Assembly (NCBI GenBank): GCA_002408385.1
Contig: DHSB01000024.1
Coordinates: forward strand, 18,407 to 67,528
Direction of reading: 5' to 3'
Length of the DNA stretch: 49,122 nt
Source: Myxococcales bacterium UBA5297
GTDB taxonomy: Bacteria > Myxococcota > Myxococcia > Myxococcales > UBA5297
The notes beneath the pieces are model-generated. The model had not been told where the DNA came from, did no database searches, and was given only the letters and a program-made list of their open reading frames with translations. The position numbers and the translations under genes are program-made. This document shows positions 38,642 through 47,936 of the stretch, one piece after another. How positions within the stretch are numbered: the first letter of the stretch is position 1; each line of letters starts with the position of its first letter.

Positions 38642-40066
38642 CTATTCGAGCGCGGCCAGCGGCCGCATCATGCGCTGGATGAACGGCAGGTCGGAGGCGA
38701 GGTCCTCCTTGCCGCGCTCGAGGATCTTGATGACCGAGTTGACACTCGGCGTCAGCTCCAGGGGAGAAGGCGGGCTCTTGAAGGCCTTGTAGAGGTGTGC
38801 GTACTCGGCGCTGCGCTGGACCTGGTTGAGGACGATCGTCTGCATCGCGAGCCAGGCCGGCGTCGTCAGCTTCGGGGCAAAGCAGTCCATCGCCAGGACA
38901 AACGCGTTGCGGGTGCCCACCAGGCCCTTGTGCACGGCGGTCCACGCTGCCTTGGCGGGTACGTTCTCCACCAGGCAGCCGTCGGCGAGCCGGAACAGGT
39001 CGCGCTTGGCGAACAGCGTGGCGAGCACCTCATGCATCCGGTCGTCGTCCCGCACGATGTCGTAGTGGATGACGCCCGGCAGAGCCGACGAGAAACCGAT
39101 GGCGTCGACCGCGTCGAGCTCCCGCGTGCCCTCGTCGAGCCCAAAACAGACCGGGTCGAAGCGCTCGGAGATCTGGAACAGCTCGATCAGCGCCGTGGCC
39201 ACCGCCGGAATCTTGCGCCCGAGGGTCAGCGGGTTGACCAGCCGCACGTCGCTGAGCAGGCCCTCGTAGTACTCGAGCGGACGGGGCAAGACGCCGGCGC
39301 GAATCCCCGAAGCGACCGCGATGAGCGGCACGGTGGTGTTGCAGATGGGGAAGCGCGCGTCGTCGTCGGCCTCGAAGAACTTGCCGATGGAGGCCCGAAG
39401 ATACAGCCGCAGCGCTGCCGGCAGACCATAGCGGCTCTCCATCGACAGCACGCGAAACAGCTTTCCCCATGAGAGCGAGCGCACGACGTTGAGGATGTCG
39501 GCCGTCTCCCACCTCGCCTTCCGAGCGCGGAACAGCCCGAGGATGGCCCCCATGCTCGTGCCGGCGATGAGGCTGGGCCGCAGACCGCACTCCTCGAGCA
39601 GCTTGAACGCCCCGAGGTAGACGTAGCCCGAGCCGCCCCCACCTCCGGCAGCGACGACAAGACACTTGGTGCGCACCTCGCGATCCAGCGTGTCGCGTGG
39701 GAGTTGGGCGCCGTGGCGCGCGTACAGCAGCTCCTGGGTGCGCAGGGCCCTCTCACGCAGGATGGTTGCGACCGGCCGCAGCTTCTCGGGCGAGGGCGAC
39801 CCGTTTGGCTTGTCCTTCAGCCCGGCAACCTCGAGCAGCTTGAGCGTCTCGTCGCGCAGCCCCTCGACCGCCTCTTCGACGTCGACCTCGCCTCCCGGCC
39901 CCTGGACCCGGTAGAGGCGCGAGAGCGACAGCGCCGTGCGGACGGCGAGCTCGCCCCGCGCGTCGAGCAGCTCCGGCTCCTTGAGCAGGGCCCTGACCAG
40001 GTTGACCTCGCGCTGCTCGAGCGACTTGAGGATCGGCACCCGGCTCTTGTCGTCGATCGCGGACAT
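38642..40066 (-). CDS. Patatin-like phospholipase
   Basis: The product is 474 residues from ATG 40066 behind GAGAAG; an in-frame start 30 codons upstream is less likely. The patatin domain starts near residue 135: the oxyanion loop GGGGGSGYVYLGAF, the nucleophile elbow GTSMG (Ser), and the catalytic Asp in LADGCLVENVP complete the Ser-Asp dyad. The N-terminal 130 residues are helical and charged, not part of the patatin fold. There is no signal peptide, so it acts inside the cell. Patatins hydrolyse acyl ester bonds of phospholipids; the substrate here is not known. The downstream convergent neighbour is the REC-DUF4388-J-TPR gene (141-base gap). Confidence 0.9.
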   Translation of the reverse strand: MSAIDDKSRVPILKSLEQREVNLVRALLKEPELLDARGELAVRTALSLSRLYRVQGPGGEVDVEEAVEGLRDETLKLLEVAGLKDKPNGSPSPEKLRPVATILRERALRTQELLYARHGAQLPRDTLDREVRTKCLVVAAGGGGGSGYVYLGAFKLLEECGLRPSLIAGTSMGAILGLFRARKARWETADILNVVRSLSWGKLFRVLSMESRYGLPAALRLYLRASIGKFFEADDDARFPICNTTVPLIAVASGIRAGVLPRPLEYYEGLLSDVRLVNPLTLGRKIPAVATALIELFQISERFDPVCFGLDEGTRELDAVDAIGFSSALPGVIHYDIVRDDDRMHEVLATLFAKRDLFRLADGCLVENVPAKAAWTAVHKGLVGTRNAFVLAMDCFAPKLTTPAWLAMQTIVLNQVQRSAEYAHLYKAFKSPPSPLELTPSVNSVIKILERGKEDLASDLPFIQRMMRPLAALE

Positions 40067-40249
40067 TTGCAGCTTCTCGTCAGGCCTGCCTGTCCCTCTC
40101 CGACGGGCAATCCTCAATGGATTCGCGATTCTAGAGTCGGCCCCCGCCTCCGGCAACCGGTTTGACGCACCTCGTCAAGCCACGAGCTCGCCCGCGGTTC
40201 GGACACGGGCCAAGGAAGGCCCGCGCGGAAGCGCACCCAGAGATGAAGC

Positions 40250-40278
40250 GGCCGGCCCCGCGAGGAGCGGGGCCGGCC
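40250..40278 (-). terminator. Hairpin after infB
   Basis: Perfect 11-bp GC stem GGCCGGCCCCG (40250-40260) with CGGGGCCGGCC (40268-40278) and a 7-base loop, 36 bases past the infB stop. The following minus-strand sequence (CTTCATCTCT) is only partly U-rich. It probably ends the rimP-infB operon. Confidence 0.6.
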
Positions 40279-40314
40279 AGAGTCTCTCACCTGTGCCGCG
40301 TCGGGAGGCAGGCC

Positions 40315-43023
40315 TCAGTCGAGGCTGGGCCGGATCTCCTCGATCTCGTAGGCCTCGATGATGTCGCCCTGCTTGATGTCCGTGTAGTTCTCGATGGACA
40401 TGCCGCACTCGAAGCCGCTGGCGACCTCGCGCACATCGTCCTTGAAGCGGCGCAACGACCCGATCTTGCCCTGGTAGATCTGCTTGCTGTCGCGAATCAG
40501 GCGCACCAGCGCCGAGCGGGCGATCTTGCCGTCGACCACCGCGCAGCCGGCGATCGTGCCGAGCTTGGGCACGCTGAAGAGGTTGCGCACCTCGGCGCGG
40601 CCCATCGTGCGTTCGCGGCGGGTCGGCTCGAGCAGCCCCTCCATCGCCTTGCGCACCTCGTCGACCGCCTCGTAGATGATGGTGTAGCTGCGGATGTCGA
40701 CGCCCTGCTGCGCGGCCACCTCGGCCGCCTTGGGCTCGGGGCGCACGTTGAAGCCGATGATGATGCCGTTGGAGGCCGAGGCGAGCATCACGTCGGTCTC
40801 GTTCGGGCCGCCGACGCCGGCGTGGATGATCGAGACCGTCACCTTGGCGCCCGACAGCTTCTGCAGCGACTCGGAGACCGCCTCGACCGAGCCCTGGACG
40901 TCGGCCTTGACGACCAGCTTGAGCTCCTTGACCTCGCCGTGCTGTGCCTTGGCGAACAGGTCCTCGAGGCGCACCTTGGCGGTCTTGGACAGGTCCTTCT
41001 CGCGCTCCTTCAACTGGCGGTGGGTGGCGATCTCCTTGGCCGCCGCCTCGGTCTCGACGACGTAGAAGTCGTCGCCCGCGGTCGGCACGCCCGACAGTCC
41101 GAGCACCTCGGCCGGGAAGCCGGGGAGCACCGTGTCGACCTTCTCGCCGCGGTCGTTGAGCATCGCGCGCACCTTGCCGTGCTGGGTGCCGGTGACGAGC
41201 GCGTCGCCGGCCTTGAGCGTGCCCTCGGAGACGATGACCGTGGCCACCGGGCCGCGGCCCTTCTCGATCTTGGCCTCGACCACCGTGCCCCTCGCGGGCC
41301 GGCTGGGGTTCGACTTCAGATCGAGCACCTCGGACTGCAGGAGGATCATCTCGAGCAGGTTGTCCAGGCCGACCTTGGTCTTGGCCGAGACCGGCACCAT
41401 GATGGTGTCGCCGCCCAGCGACTCGTCGACCAGGCCGAACTCCATGAGCTGGTTCTTGACGTGCTGCGGGTTGGCCGCCGGCTTGTCGATCTTGTTGATG
41501 GCGACGAGGATCGGCACCTCGGCGGCCTTGGCGTGGTTGACGGCCTCGCGGGTCTGGGGCATCACCCCGTCGTCGGCGGCGACCACGATGACCACCAGGT
41601 CGGTCACCTTCGCCCCGCGGGCGCGCATTGCGGTGAACGCCTCGTGGCCCGGGGTGTCGAGGAAGGTGACCGGCTTGCCGCCTTCGGTGTCAACCGAGTA
41701 GGCGCCGATGTGCTGGGTGATGCCGCCCGCCTCGCCCTGGGCGACGCGCGCGTGGCGAATCGCGTCGAGCAGCGAGGTCTTGCCGTGGTCGACGTGGCCC
41801 ATGATGGTGACCACCGGCGGCCGGGTCTCGAGCTCCTCGGGGGGGCTCTCGGCCTCGGAGATGTAGTTTTCGAGCTCGAAGCCCTTCTTCTCGACCCGCC
41901 AGCCATAGTCGGAGGCGAGCACCGCCGCGGTCTCCACGTCGAGCGGGGTGTTGATGGTCGCCATGGTGCCCGAGGACATCAGCTTGCGGATGAGCTCGGT
42001 CGCCTTGACGCCCAGCGTCTTGGAGAGATCGGCGACGGTGATCGCCGCTTCGATCTTGATGACCTTCTTCTCTTCGGCCATTTGAGTAATCTGGGTCTTG
42101 GCGCCCTTCTTGGTCGGCTTCCTCTTCTTGCCGGCCCTGATGGGCAGCGCGGGCCTGCCTCGGGCAAGGTCCACCAGCTCCTGCTTGGAGACGCTCGTGC
42201 GCGCGTCCTGGCGCGCGCCGGTCTTCTTCTTCGCGTGGTCCTTGGTGACGTCGAGAAACTCGCGACGGCCCAGGAAGTCGGTGCCGACCTTGAACTCGCG
42301 CACCTCGCCGATGGCCCGCTGGCCGGGGGCGGCCGGGATGCGCTTGTGGGCATCGGAAGGCGGAGTGACGCGGCGCACGGGGATGAGCGGCCGGCTGATG
42401 ACGACGGCCTGAGTGGCGGTCGGCCGCAGGGTCCTCGGGTCGACCGAGGGAGGCTGGGGACGCACGGAGGCGGGTTTGGGCATCGACGCCTCGGCGGCCG
42501 CGGCCGCAGCCGGTGCCGGAAGGACTTGAACGGGCTGGGCCGCGCCAGCCTGCCCCACAGGCTCAGAGGCGGCCACCGCCGCGACGGGCTGGGCGGCCGC
42601 GGGGGCCTCGGCCTGCACCTCGGCCGCTCCGGGCTTGAGCGGGACGAGCTCCTCGGTCACCAGCGCCCGCTGCGCCACGACCTCTTCGACCGGCGCCACC
42701 TCGGGCTCGGCGACCTCGGGCGCTTCGACCTGGGCGGCCGGCGCTTCCGCGCTCGCGGGCAACACCTGCGGGGGGGCCGCCTCGACCTTCCTTCGCCGGA
42801 CTACGAAGCCGACCGCCTGAACGGGCGCCGGCGCGGGCTTGGGCTTGCGCTTCTGGAGTATCTTCTCAATCGCCACGACGGCCTGGTCCTCGTCCATCGA
42901 CGAAGAATGGCTCTTGACGTCGAAATCGAGAGCCTGGAGCTCGGAGACCAGCTCCTTGTTGTCCATCTCGATGCCTTGCGACTTGAGCTCTTTTGCGATT
43001 TCGTGTACGCGCTTCTTTGCCAT
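40315..43023 (-). CDS. infB: Translation initiation factor IF-2
   Basis: Delivers initiator tRNA to the 30S P site and promotes subunit joining. The product is 902 residues from ATG 43023. The N-terminal IF2_N helix bundle ([18 protein letters not shown]) is followed by a long Ala/Pro/Glu-rich linker (about 60-230). A second IF2_N-like helical segment comes next ([23 protein letters not shown], near 325). The GTPase domain has [25 protein letters not shown] and SAKT. Domains II-IV end with the C2 tRNA-binding barrel. The gene closes the rimP-nusA-ylxR-infB operon. The long linker is typical of deltaproteobacterial IF-2. Identification is secure. Confidence 0.98.
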   Translation of the reverse strand: MAKKRVHEIAKELKSQGIEMDNKELVSELQALDFDVKSHSSSMDEDQAVVAIEKILQKRKPKPAPAPVQAVGFVVRRRKVEAAPPQVLPASAEAPAAQVEAPEVAEPEVAPVEEVVAQRALVTEELVPLKPGAAEVQAEAPAAAQPVAAVAASEPVGQAGAAQPVQVLPAPAAAAAAEASMPKPASVRPQPPSVDPRTLRPTATQAVVISRPLIPVRRVTPPSDAHKRIPAAPGQRAIGEVREFKVGTDFLGRREFLDVTKDHAKKKTGARQDARTSVSKQELVDLARGRPALPIRAGKKRKPTKKGAKTQITQMAEEKKVIKIEAAITVADLSKTLGVKATELIRKLMSSGTMATINTPLDVETAAVLASDYGWRVEKKGFELENYISEAESPPEELETRPPVVTIMGHVDHGKTSLLDAIRHARVAQGEAGGITQHIGAYSVDTEGGKPVTFLDTPGHEAFTAMRARGAKVTDLVVIVVAADDGVMPQTREAVNHAKAAEVPILVAINKIDKPAANPQHVKNQLMEFGLVDESLGGDTIMVPVSAKTKVGLDNLLEMILLQSEVLDLKSNPSRPARGTVVEAKIEKGRGPVATVIVSEGTLKAGDALVTGTQHGKVRAMLNDRGEKVDTVLPGFPAEVLGLSGVPTAGDDFYVVETEAAAKEIATHRQLKEREKDLSKTAKVRLEDLFAKAQHGEVKELKLVVKADVQGSVEAVSESLQKLSGAKVTVSIIHAGVGGPNETDVMLASASNGIIIGFNVRPEPKAAEVAAQQGVDIRSYTIIYEAVDEVRKAMEGLLEPTRRERTMGRAEVRNLFSVPKLGTIAGCAVVDGKIARSALVRLIRDSKQIYQGKIGSLRRFKDDVREVASGFECGMSIENYTDIKQGDIIEAYEIEEIRPSLD

Positions 43024-43123
43024 TCAACCTACCTCGCGGCGTGTTCGGATAACGCCGCGTAGCTTCTAAATCTTTCCGGTACCGCGGTCAACCGAGTTGC
43101 CCCCGGCCGGGCTGTTTTCTTTG

Positions 43124-43384
43124 TCAAGCCGCCGACGCACCAAGTAGCTGCTGAACCTGCTCGAGCAGCGAGGCCTCGGCCGTCGACGCTCCTCGGAACG
43201 CCTTGCCGAAGGCCCTGCGGGAGAGCGCTTTGCGAGCGCAGGAGACGCCGCAGAGATAGGCCCCGCGGCCCGGCTGACGGCGGGCCGGGTCGAGGACGAC
43301 TCGCCCGTCGCGCAGGGCAAGGCGCACGAGGGCCCCTTGGGGGCTTCGGGCGCCACAGCCGATGCAGGTACGGGTCGGGGACAT
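43124..43384 (-). CDS. ylxR: YlxR (DUF448) RNA-binding protein
   Basis: The product is 86 residues from ATG 43384, with AAGGAG 11 bases upstream; the alternative GTG 12 bases earlier would overlap that ribosome-binding site. The fold marks are TCIGCGARSPQGALVRL and GRGAYLCGVSCARKAL, with Cys in CxxC and C…C positions. YlxR proteins sit between nusA and infB in most bacteria, and YlxR has been linked to transcription control and RNase P interaction. That position is kept here: nusA ends 107 bases upstream. Function in this organism is inferred from the family. Confidence 0.9.
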   Translation of the reverse strand: MSPTRTCIGCGARSPQGALVRLALRDGRVVLDPARRQPGRGAYLCGVSCARKALSRRAFGKAFRGASTAEASLLEQVQQLLGASAA

Positions 43385-43451
43385 CGTCGAAATCACTCCT
43401 TGGGGACTCCTCGTCCGGAAAGTGGCCCTTGGCCTCTTCCCAGCGAAACGG

Positions 43452-43485
43452 GCACAAAGGCGGGCAGCGTGGCCCGCCTTTGCGC
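43452..43485 (-). other. Strong hairpin between nusA and ylxR
   Basis: Stem CAAAGGCGGGC (43455-43465) with GCCCGCCTTTG (43472-43482), loop AGCGTG, extended by two more pairs after one mismatch. It begins 7 bases after the nusA stop. There is no U-tract, so it is more likely a processing or partial-termination site than a full terminator. Confidence 0.55.
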
Positions 43486-43491
43486 CCCCTG

Positions 43492-45171
43492 CTACTTTTC
43501 CTCTGCGGCCGCCGGGGGCGCGGCCGGCTCGCGGGCGCGCTCGGCGTTGAGCTCCTCGCGCAGCCTCGCTTCCTCGGTTAGGTAACTCTCGGCCGCGGCC
43601 TTGATCTGGCGGGCCTTCTTGATGCCGATGCCCGTGTTGTCGCCCATCTTCATCACGTCCTGCTCGGAGACGAGGTCCTCGACGGTGCGGTAGTTGCCCA
43701 TCGCAAGCTGCTCGATGGTCTTCTCGCCGACCCCGCGCACCCGCAGCAGGCGCTCGGTCTGGCTCAGCTCGTCGGGATGGCGGCGGGCCTCGGCGATGCG
43801 GGCCGCCTCGCGCTCGGCCTCCATGCGCGTGAGCGTCTCGGCGTCCTTGAGCATCTGGGCCCGGGCCGCCGCCTGCATCTCGGCGATCTTCGCCGGGTCG
43901 ATGCCCGGGATCTGGGCGAGCACCTCGGGGGCCGCCTCGGCGACGTCGCGCGCCTGGCGAAAGCCGTGGGCGTACATCGTCTCGATGAGCAGGTCGTTGA
44001 CCCCGGGCAAGGACCCGAGCGACTGAGCGGCAAACTCGCGCATCTCCTTGACGCGGCTCTCGCTGTTGATGTCGAGCTTCCAGCCGGTGAGCTGGGCGGC
44101 GAGCCGCACGTTCTGGCCGCGGCGACCGATGGCGAGCGAGAGCTGGTCGTCGGGGACGATGATCTCCATCGCGTGGTTCGCCTCGTCGATGAGCACGCGG
44201 CTCACCTCCGCGGGGGCGAGTGCCGAGCAGACAAAGCGGGCCGGGTCCTCGTCCCAGGGGACGATGTCGATCTTCTCGCCCCGCAGCTCCTGGACGACCG
44301 CCTGCACGCGGCTGCCCTTCATGCCGACGCAGGCGCCCACCGGATCGACGTCCGGGTCGCGCGAGCTGACGGCGATCTTCGCCCGCCCGCCCGGCTCGCG
44401 GGCGGCCGCCTCGATGACCACCACCCCCTCGGCGATCTCCGGCACCTCGACCTCGAACAGCTTGGTGAGCAGGTGGACCGAGGTGCGCGACAGGATGATC
44501 TGCGGGCCCTTCGACTCGCGCAGCACGTCGAGGACGTAGGCCTGGACGCGGTCGCCGGCGCGGTAGCTTTCGCGGGGAACCTGCTCGCGCACCGGGAGCA
44601 CCGCCTCGGCGCGGCCGAGGTCGACGATGATGTTGCCGTGCTCGAAGCGCCGGGCGATCCCGGTGACAATCTCGCCCTTGCGGTCGCGGTACTCATTGAA
44701 GACGATCTCGCGCTCGGCGTCGCGGGTGCGCTGGATGATGACCTGTTTGGCGGTCTGCGCGGCGATACGCCCGAAGCCTCGGCGGAAGGTCTTCAGCTTG
44801 AGGATGTCGCCGTACTGCTCGTCCTGGGCCTTGGCGGCCTCGGCGTCCTCGTCGCGGTAGAAGATCTGGAAGACGAGCTCATCGCCCGGCTCGACGTCAA
44901 GCCCCTTGGCGCTCGCCTCGGCGACCGTGATCTCGTTGATCAGTTGGAGCGGGTCGGTGATCTCCTGGACCACCGTGATGGCCTGGAAGAGCTCGACGAC
45001 CCCCTTCTCGTCGTCATAGCGGGCCTCGAGGGCGCGCTCGAGACCGAAGGTCTTCTTGGCCGCCTGGAGGATGGCCTGTTCGAGCGTCTGCACGAGGACC
45101 GAGCGCTCGAGGCCCTTGTCCTTGGCGACCTGGTCGATGACGAGATTGAGGTTGACGGTCTGCGGCTGCAT
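43492..45171 (-). CDS. nusA: Transcription termination/antitermination factor NusA
   Basis: Binds RNA polymerase and modulates pausing, termination and antitermination. The product is 559 residues from ATG 45171. The N-terminal RNAP-binding domain (1-130) is followed by S1 ([21 protein letters not shown]), KH1 ([24 protein letters not shown]) and KH2 ([25 protein letters not shown]). Two helix-hairpin-helix repeats end the protein ([48 protein letters not shown]). Repeats of this type at the C-terminus occur in the proteobacterial NusA that contacts the polymerase alpha subunit. Second gene of the operon, 114 bases after rimP. Identification is secure. Confidence 0.98.
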   Translation of the reverse strand: MQPQTVNLNLVIDQVAKDKGLERSVLVQTLEQAILQAAKKTFGLERALEARYDDEKGVVELFQAITVVQEITDPLQLINEITVAEASAKGLDVEPGDELVFQIFYRDEDAEAAKAQDEQYGDILKLKTFRRGFGRIAAQTAKQVIIQRTRDAEREIVFNEYRDRKGEIVTGIARRFEHGNIIVDLGRAEAVLPVREQVPRESYRAGDRVQAYVLDVLRESKGPQIILSRTSVHLLTKLFEVEVPEIAEGVVVIEAAAREPGGRAKIAVSSRDPDVDPVGACVGMKGSRVQAVVQELRGEKIDIVPWDEDPARFVCSALAPAEVSRVLIDEANHAMEIIVPDDQLSLAIGRRGQNVRLAAQLTGWKLDINSESRVKEMREFAAQSLGSLPGVNDLLIETMYAHGFRQARDVAEAAPEVLAQIPGIDPAKIAEMQAAARAQMLKDAETLTRMEAEREAARIAEARRHPDELSQTERLLRVRGVGEKTIEQLAMGNYRTVEDLVSEQDVMKMGDNTGIGIKKARQIKAAAESYLTEEARLREELNAERAREPAAPPAAAEEK

Positions 45172-45285
45172 GTCCGCTCCTTCCTGCTATTGCGTGGCGA
45201 CGGGCGGGGCCGCGTCGCGATTTTCGGGCACGGCGGACACCCGATCCGCCGCTATGTCGTAATCAAAACGGTCCAGGCGCGCCGC

Positions 45286-45777
45286 TCACTCCCAGTCGGC
45301 CTGGAGGTTGGCCTTGGCGATGTCCTTTCTCGAGATTTTGAAGCGCCCAGCCCCCTCGACCTCGACCTCCGCCTGGTCCCCGTCGAGGTCGAAGCCGACC
45401 AGCACTCCGGGGAAGCTCTTGCGCGGCGGGTCGAACATCGGGCCGAACGTCTTGATGCGCACCTTGCTCCCGACAAACCGCGCGAAGTGCTCGGGCTTGG
45501 TCAGCGGACGATCGATCCCCGGGCTCGAGACCTCGAGCGCGTACTCGTGGGGGACGACGTCCTCGACCTCAATCGCCGTCTCGACCGCGTGGCTGGCCCG
45601 CTGGCAGTCGTCGATGCCCACGCCCTCGCCCGGCTTGGCGTTCGGCTTGTCGATGTACAACCGAAGCACCCAGCGCCCGCCCTCGCGCGCATACTCCACG
45701 TCGATGAGCTCGAGGCCCTCCTGACGAAGAATCGGCTCGGCAATCTGCCAGGCTCTGTCCTTGACTTGGTCTTTCAC
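45286..45777 (-). CDS. rimP: Ribosome maturation factor RimP
   Basis: Helps 30S assembly. The product is 163 residues from GTG 45777; the frame continues 55 codons upstream but the extra part does not match the family. Marks of the RimP fold: GLELIDVEYAREGGRWVLRLYID, DDCQRASHAVETAIEVED, YALEVSSPGIDRPL and FPGVLVGFD. There is no good ribosome-binding site before the GTG, so the exact start is uncertain. It is the first gene of the nusA-infB operon. The region upstream (45778-46000) is shared with the divergent nitrilase gene. Confidence 0.93.
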   Translation of the reverse strand: MKDQVKDRAWQIAEPILRQEGLELIDVEYAREGGRWVLRLYIDKPNAKPGEGVGIDDCQRASHAVETAIEVEDVVPHEYALEVSSPGIDRPLTKPEHFARFVGSKVRIKTFGPMFDPPRKSFPGVLVGFDLDGDQAEVEVEGAGRFKISRKDIAKANLQADWE

Positions 45778-45970
45778 GGAGTCGGTCGCCGAAAAAAGAG
45801 AAAAGCGGGCAACTGCGCGCCCACTCTTCGCACTCACTGCACGAAAAATGTGGCCGTTTGCTACCACATTCGCCCACAAGACACAAGGCAGGCAGGCGGG
45901 CGAACGGCGCTCCCCCAGCCCAGCCTGGCCGCCAGCGCTCAAGGCGGGCCGCGAAGCGCGTGAAGAGCTC

Positions 45971-46000
45971 TTGGCCTTGCCCCCGGGCGGCCGCTAGCCT
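45971..46000 (+). promoter_or_regulatory. Predicted promoter of the nitrilase-family gene
   Basis: TTGGCC (45971-45976), an 18-bp spacer ending CCGC, then TAGCCT (45995-46000). Transcription would start near 46007, with GGAG at 46011-46014 and ATG at 46023. On the minus strand, a poorer TTGTGT-17-TAGCAA pair inside 45850-45890 may serve rimP. Confidence 0.45.
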
Positions 46001-46022
46001 GGGCGCCACCGGAGACTCGCCC

Positions 46023-46823
46023 ATGTTCCTCGCCGCCGCCGTCCAGATGACCTCGCGCGCCGACAAGCAGGCAAACCTTTGCAAGGCCCTTGGCCTGGTC
46101 GAGCAGGCCGCTGCCCGGGGCGCCTCCTTCGTCGCCCTGCCTGAAAGCTTCCTCTTCATGGGCCCCGAACGCGACCGGGCGCAGACGGCCGAACCGCTCG
46201 ACGGGCCCTCGCTCGCGCAGGTGGCGAAGAAGGCCCGAGAGCTCGGGATCTACCTTCTCGCCGGCTCGATCAGCGAAGCCGGGGCGCCGGACGGGCGCCT
46301 GTACAATTCTTCGGTGCTCTTCGGCCCGGACGGCTCTCGGCTCGCCGTCTACCGCAAGCTGCACCTGTTCGACGTCGACCTCCCGGACGGCGCCCGCTAC
46401 CGCGAGTCCGAGACCATCGCCCCGGGCTGTGAGGTCGTGGTCGCCGAAACCGCCCTCGCGACCGTCGGCCTGTCGATCTGCTACGACCTGCGCTTTCCCG
46501 AGCTCTATCGGGCGCTGTCGGCCCGCGGCGCGCTGCTGCTGTGCGTGCCGGCGGCCTTCACCCTGCACACCGGAAAGGACCACTGGGAGGTGCTGCTTCG
46601 GGCCCGGGCCATCGAGAACCTGAGCTTCGTGCTCGCCCCTGCTCAGTTCGGCGAGCACTCGGAGCGCCGCGTGACCTATGGCCACGCGCTCGTCATCGAC
46701 CCCTGGGGAACCGTCCTTGCCCAGGCGGCCGACGGCGAGGGGCTCGCCCTCGCCGCGGTCGACCTGGAGCGCCTCGCGCGCCTTCGCCGTGAGCTGCCCG
46801 CGCTCGATCACCGCCGGCTCTGA
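46023..46823 (+). CDS. Nitrilase-superfamily carbon-nitrogen hydrolase (Nit-type amidase)
   Basis: The product is 266 residues from ATG 46023 behind GGAG. The Glu-Lys-Cys triad is complete: Glu in VALPESFLFMG (near 40), Lys in YRKLHLFDVDL (near 113) and Cys in GLSICYDLRFPELYR (near 155). The sequence follows the Nit1/Nit2 branch, whose known bacterial and eukaryotic members remove the amide from deaminated glutathione or act on omega-amides. The substrate here is not proven. Gene divergent from rimP, followed by PspA on the same strand after 207 bases with its own promoter. Confidence 0.92.
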   Translation: MFLAAAVQMTSRADKQANLCKALGLVEQAAARGASFVALPESFLFMGPERDRAQTAEPLDGPSLAQVAKKARELGIYLLAGSISEAGAPDGRLYNSSVLFGPDGSRLAVYRKLHLFDVDLPDGARYRESETIAPGCEVVVAETALATVGLSICYDLRFPELYRALSARGALLLCVPAAFTLHTGKDHWEVLLRARAIENLSFVLAPAQFGEHSERRVTYGHALVIDPWGTVLAQAADGEGLALAAVDLERLARLRRELPALDHRRL

Positions 46824-46938
46824 ACCGCGCGAGCGCCTGCCACCCGCTCAGCTCGACCGCGAGCCCCCGCCCACGACCGGCCGCGAGGTCCGGTGCGTGG
46901 CCGCCCCCATCGACGCCGCTCTGACCTCGGCTGCTGCA

Positions 46939-46968
46939 TTGACACCTTTCGCCGCTGCTTGCTAGCGT
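46939..46968 (+). promoter_or_regulatory. Predicted promoter of pspA
   Basis: Perfect -35 TTGACA (46939-46944), 18-bp spacer ending TTGC, then TAGCGT (46963-46968). The start would be near 46975, giving a leader of about 56 bases. No sigma-54 pattern (GG-N10-GC) is clear, so regulation differs from the E. coli psp operon. Confidence 0.55.
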
Positions 46969-47030
46969 CGCGCCAACTCCGTTCATCCGTTTGGCCAGGG
47001 CTCGTCGACTCGAGCCGAGGAGGAAGTACC

Positions 47031-47780
47031 GTGGCGATTTGGGACCGCTTCAAGCGCGCGATGCGATCGTTTGCCGGATGGTTCGTCTCCTCGGTCGAGG
47101 ACCCCGAGCTGATCCTCGAGCAGAACGTTCGCGACCTGAACGACCAGGTCCCAAAGATGAACGAGTCCATCGCAATGGTGCGGGCGAACGTGACGCTGCT
47201 CGAAAAGGAAAACGCCAAATACAAGGCCGAGGTCGCGGATCTGACCTCCAAGGTCAAGGCCGCCATCCAGGCCGGCCGCGACGACCTCGCCGCCAGCTAC
47301 GCCACACAGTTGCAGGCCGAGAAGGCCGCGCTCGCGCGCAACGAGGGCCAGCTCACCACGGCCCGCGCCGCCTACGACAAGGCGTTGACGGTCAAGAAGG
47401 TCTTCCTAAAGGAGAAGGAGCGGAAGACTCAGGAGGCGATGACCGCCATCCGCGACGCGCGGCGCGCCAAGTGGCAGGCGAAGGTCGCCGACTCGCTCGA
47501 GTCCTTCGAGGTCGCCGGCATCGACGCGACGCACGACGAGATGGTGCGCAAGGTCGAGGAGCAGACCGCGGTCAATGAGGCGCGCATGCAGATGGCGCTC
47601 GAGTCGGTCGACCACCAGCGGCTCGACATCGAGGAAGAGGCCGAGAAGATCCGCGCCCAGGAGCTGGTCAAGCAGTTCAAGATGGACATGGGCCTCGTCG
47701 AGACCCCCGCCGAGCCGGTCGCCGAGATCGCGGCCGAGGGTCAGAAGACCATCGGCAAGAAGGTCGAGATCAAGGGCTAG
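47031..47780 (+). CDS. pspA: PspA/IM30 family phage-shock protein
   Basis: The product is 249 residues from GTG 47031, behind GAGGAGGAAG. An amphipathic N-terminal helix ([20 protein letters not shown]) is followed by long coiled-coil helices to residue 220: [42 protein letters not shown]. The whole is characteristic of PspA, an ESCRT-III-like membrane-repair protein that lines or remodels the inner membrane. A Pro/Glu-rich C-terminal tail ([14 protein letters not shown]) is unlike the E. coli protein. No pspF, pspB or pspC is nearby. Instead, a membrane-anchored substrate-binding-like protein follows 156 bases later. Confidence 0.93.
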   Translation: MAIWDRFKRAMRSFAGWFVSSVEDPELILEQNVRDLNDQVPKMNESIAMVRANVTLLEKENAKYKAEVADLTSKVKAAIQAGRDDLAASYATQLQAEKAALARNEGQLTTARAAYDKALTVKKVFLKEKERKTQEAMTAIRDARRAKWQAKVADSLESFEVAGIDATHDEMVRKVEEQTAVNEARMQMALESVDHQRLDIEEEAEKIRAQELVKQFKMDMGLVETPAEPVAEIAAEGQKTIGKKVEIKG

Positions 47781-47936
47781 ACGAGGCGCTCTGCTGCAAT
47801 CCGACTCGAGGCGTGGACCGGCCAACCCCGAGCGAGGCCCCAGGGCCCCTCGACCCGCTCGCCGTGACCGGGCTCAAGCTTGACTCAGCACCGAGCGTTT
47901 TGGCCCTGAACCGGCGCGCGGGCGGCGAGTGATCTC

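Noticed and set aside
43385..43396. GTG start of ylxR four codons upstream
   Set aside because: It would overlap the AAGGAG sequence that serves the ATG at 43384.
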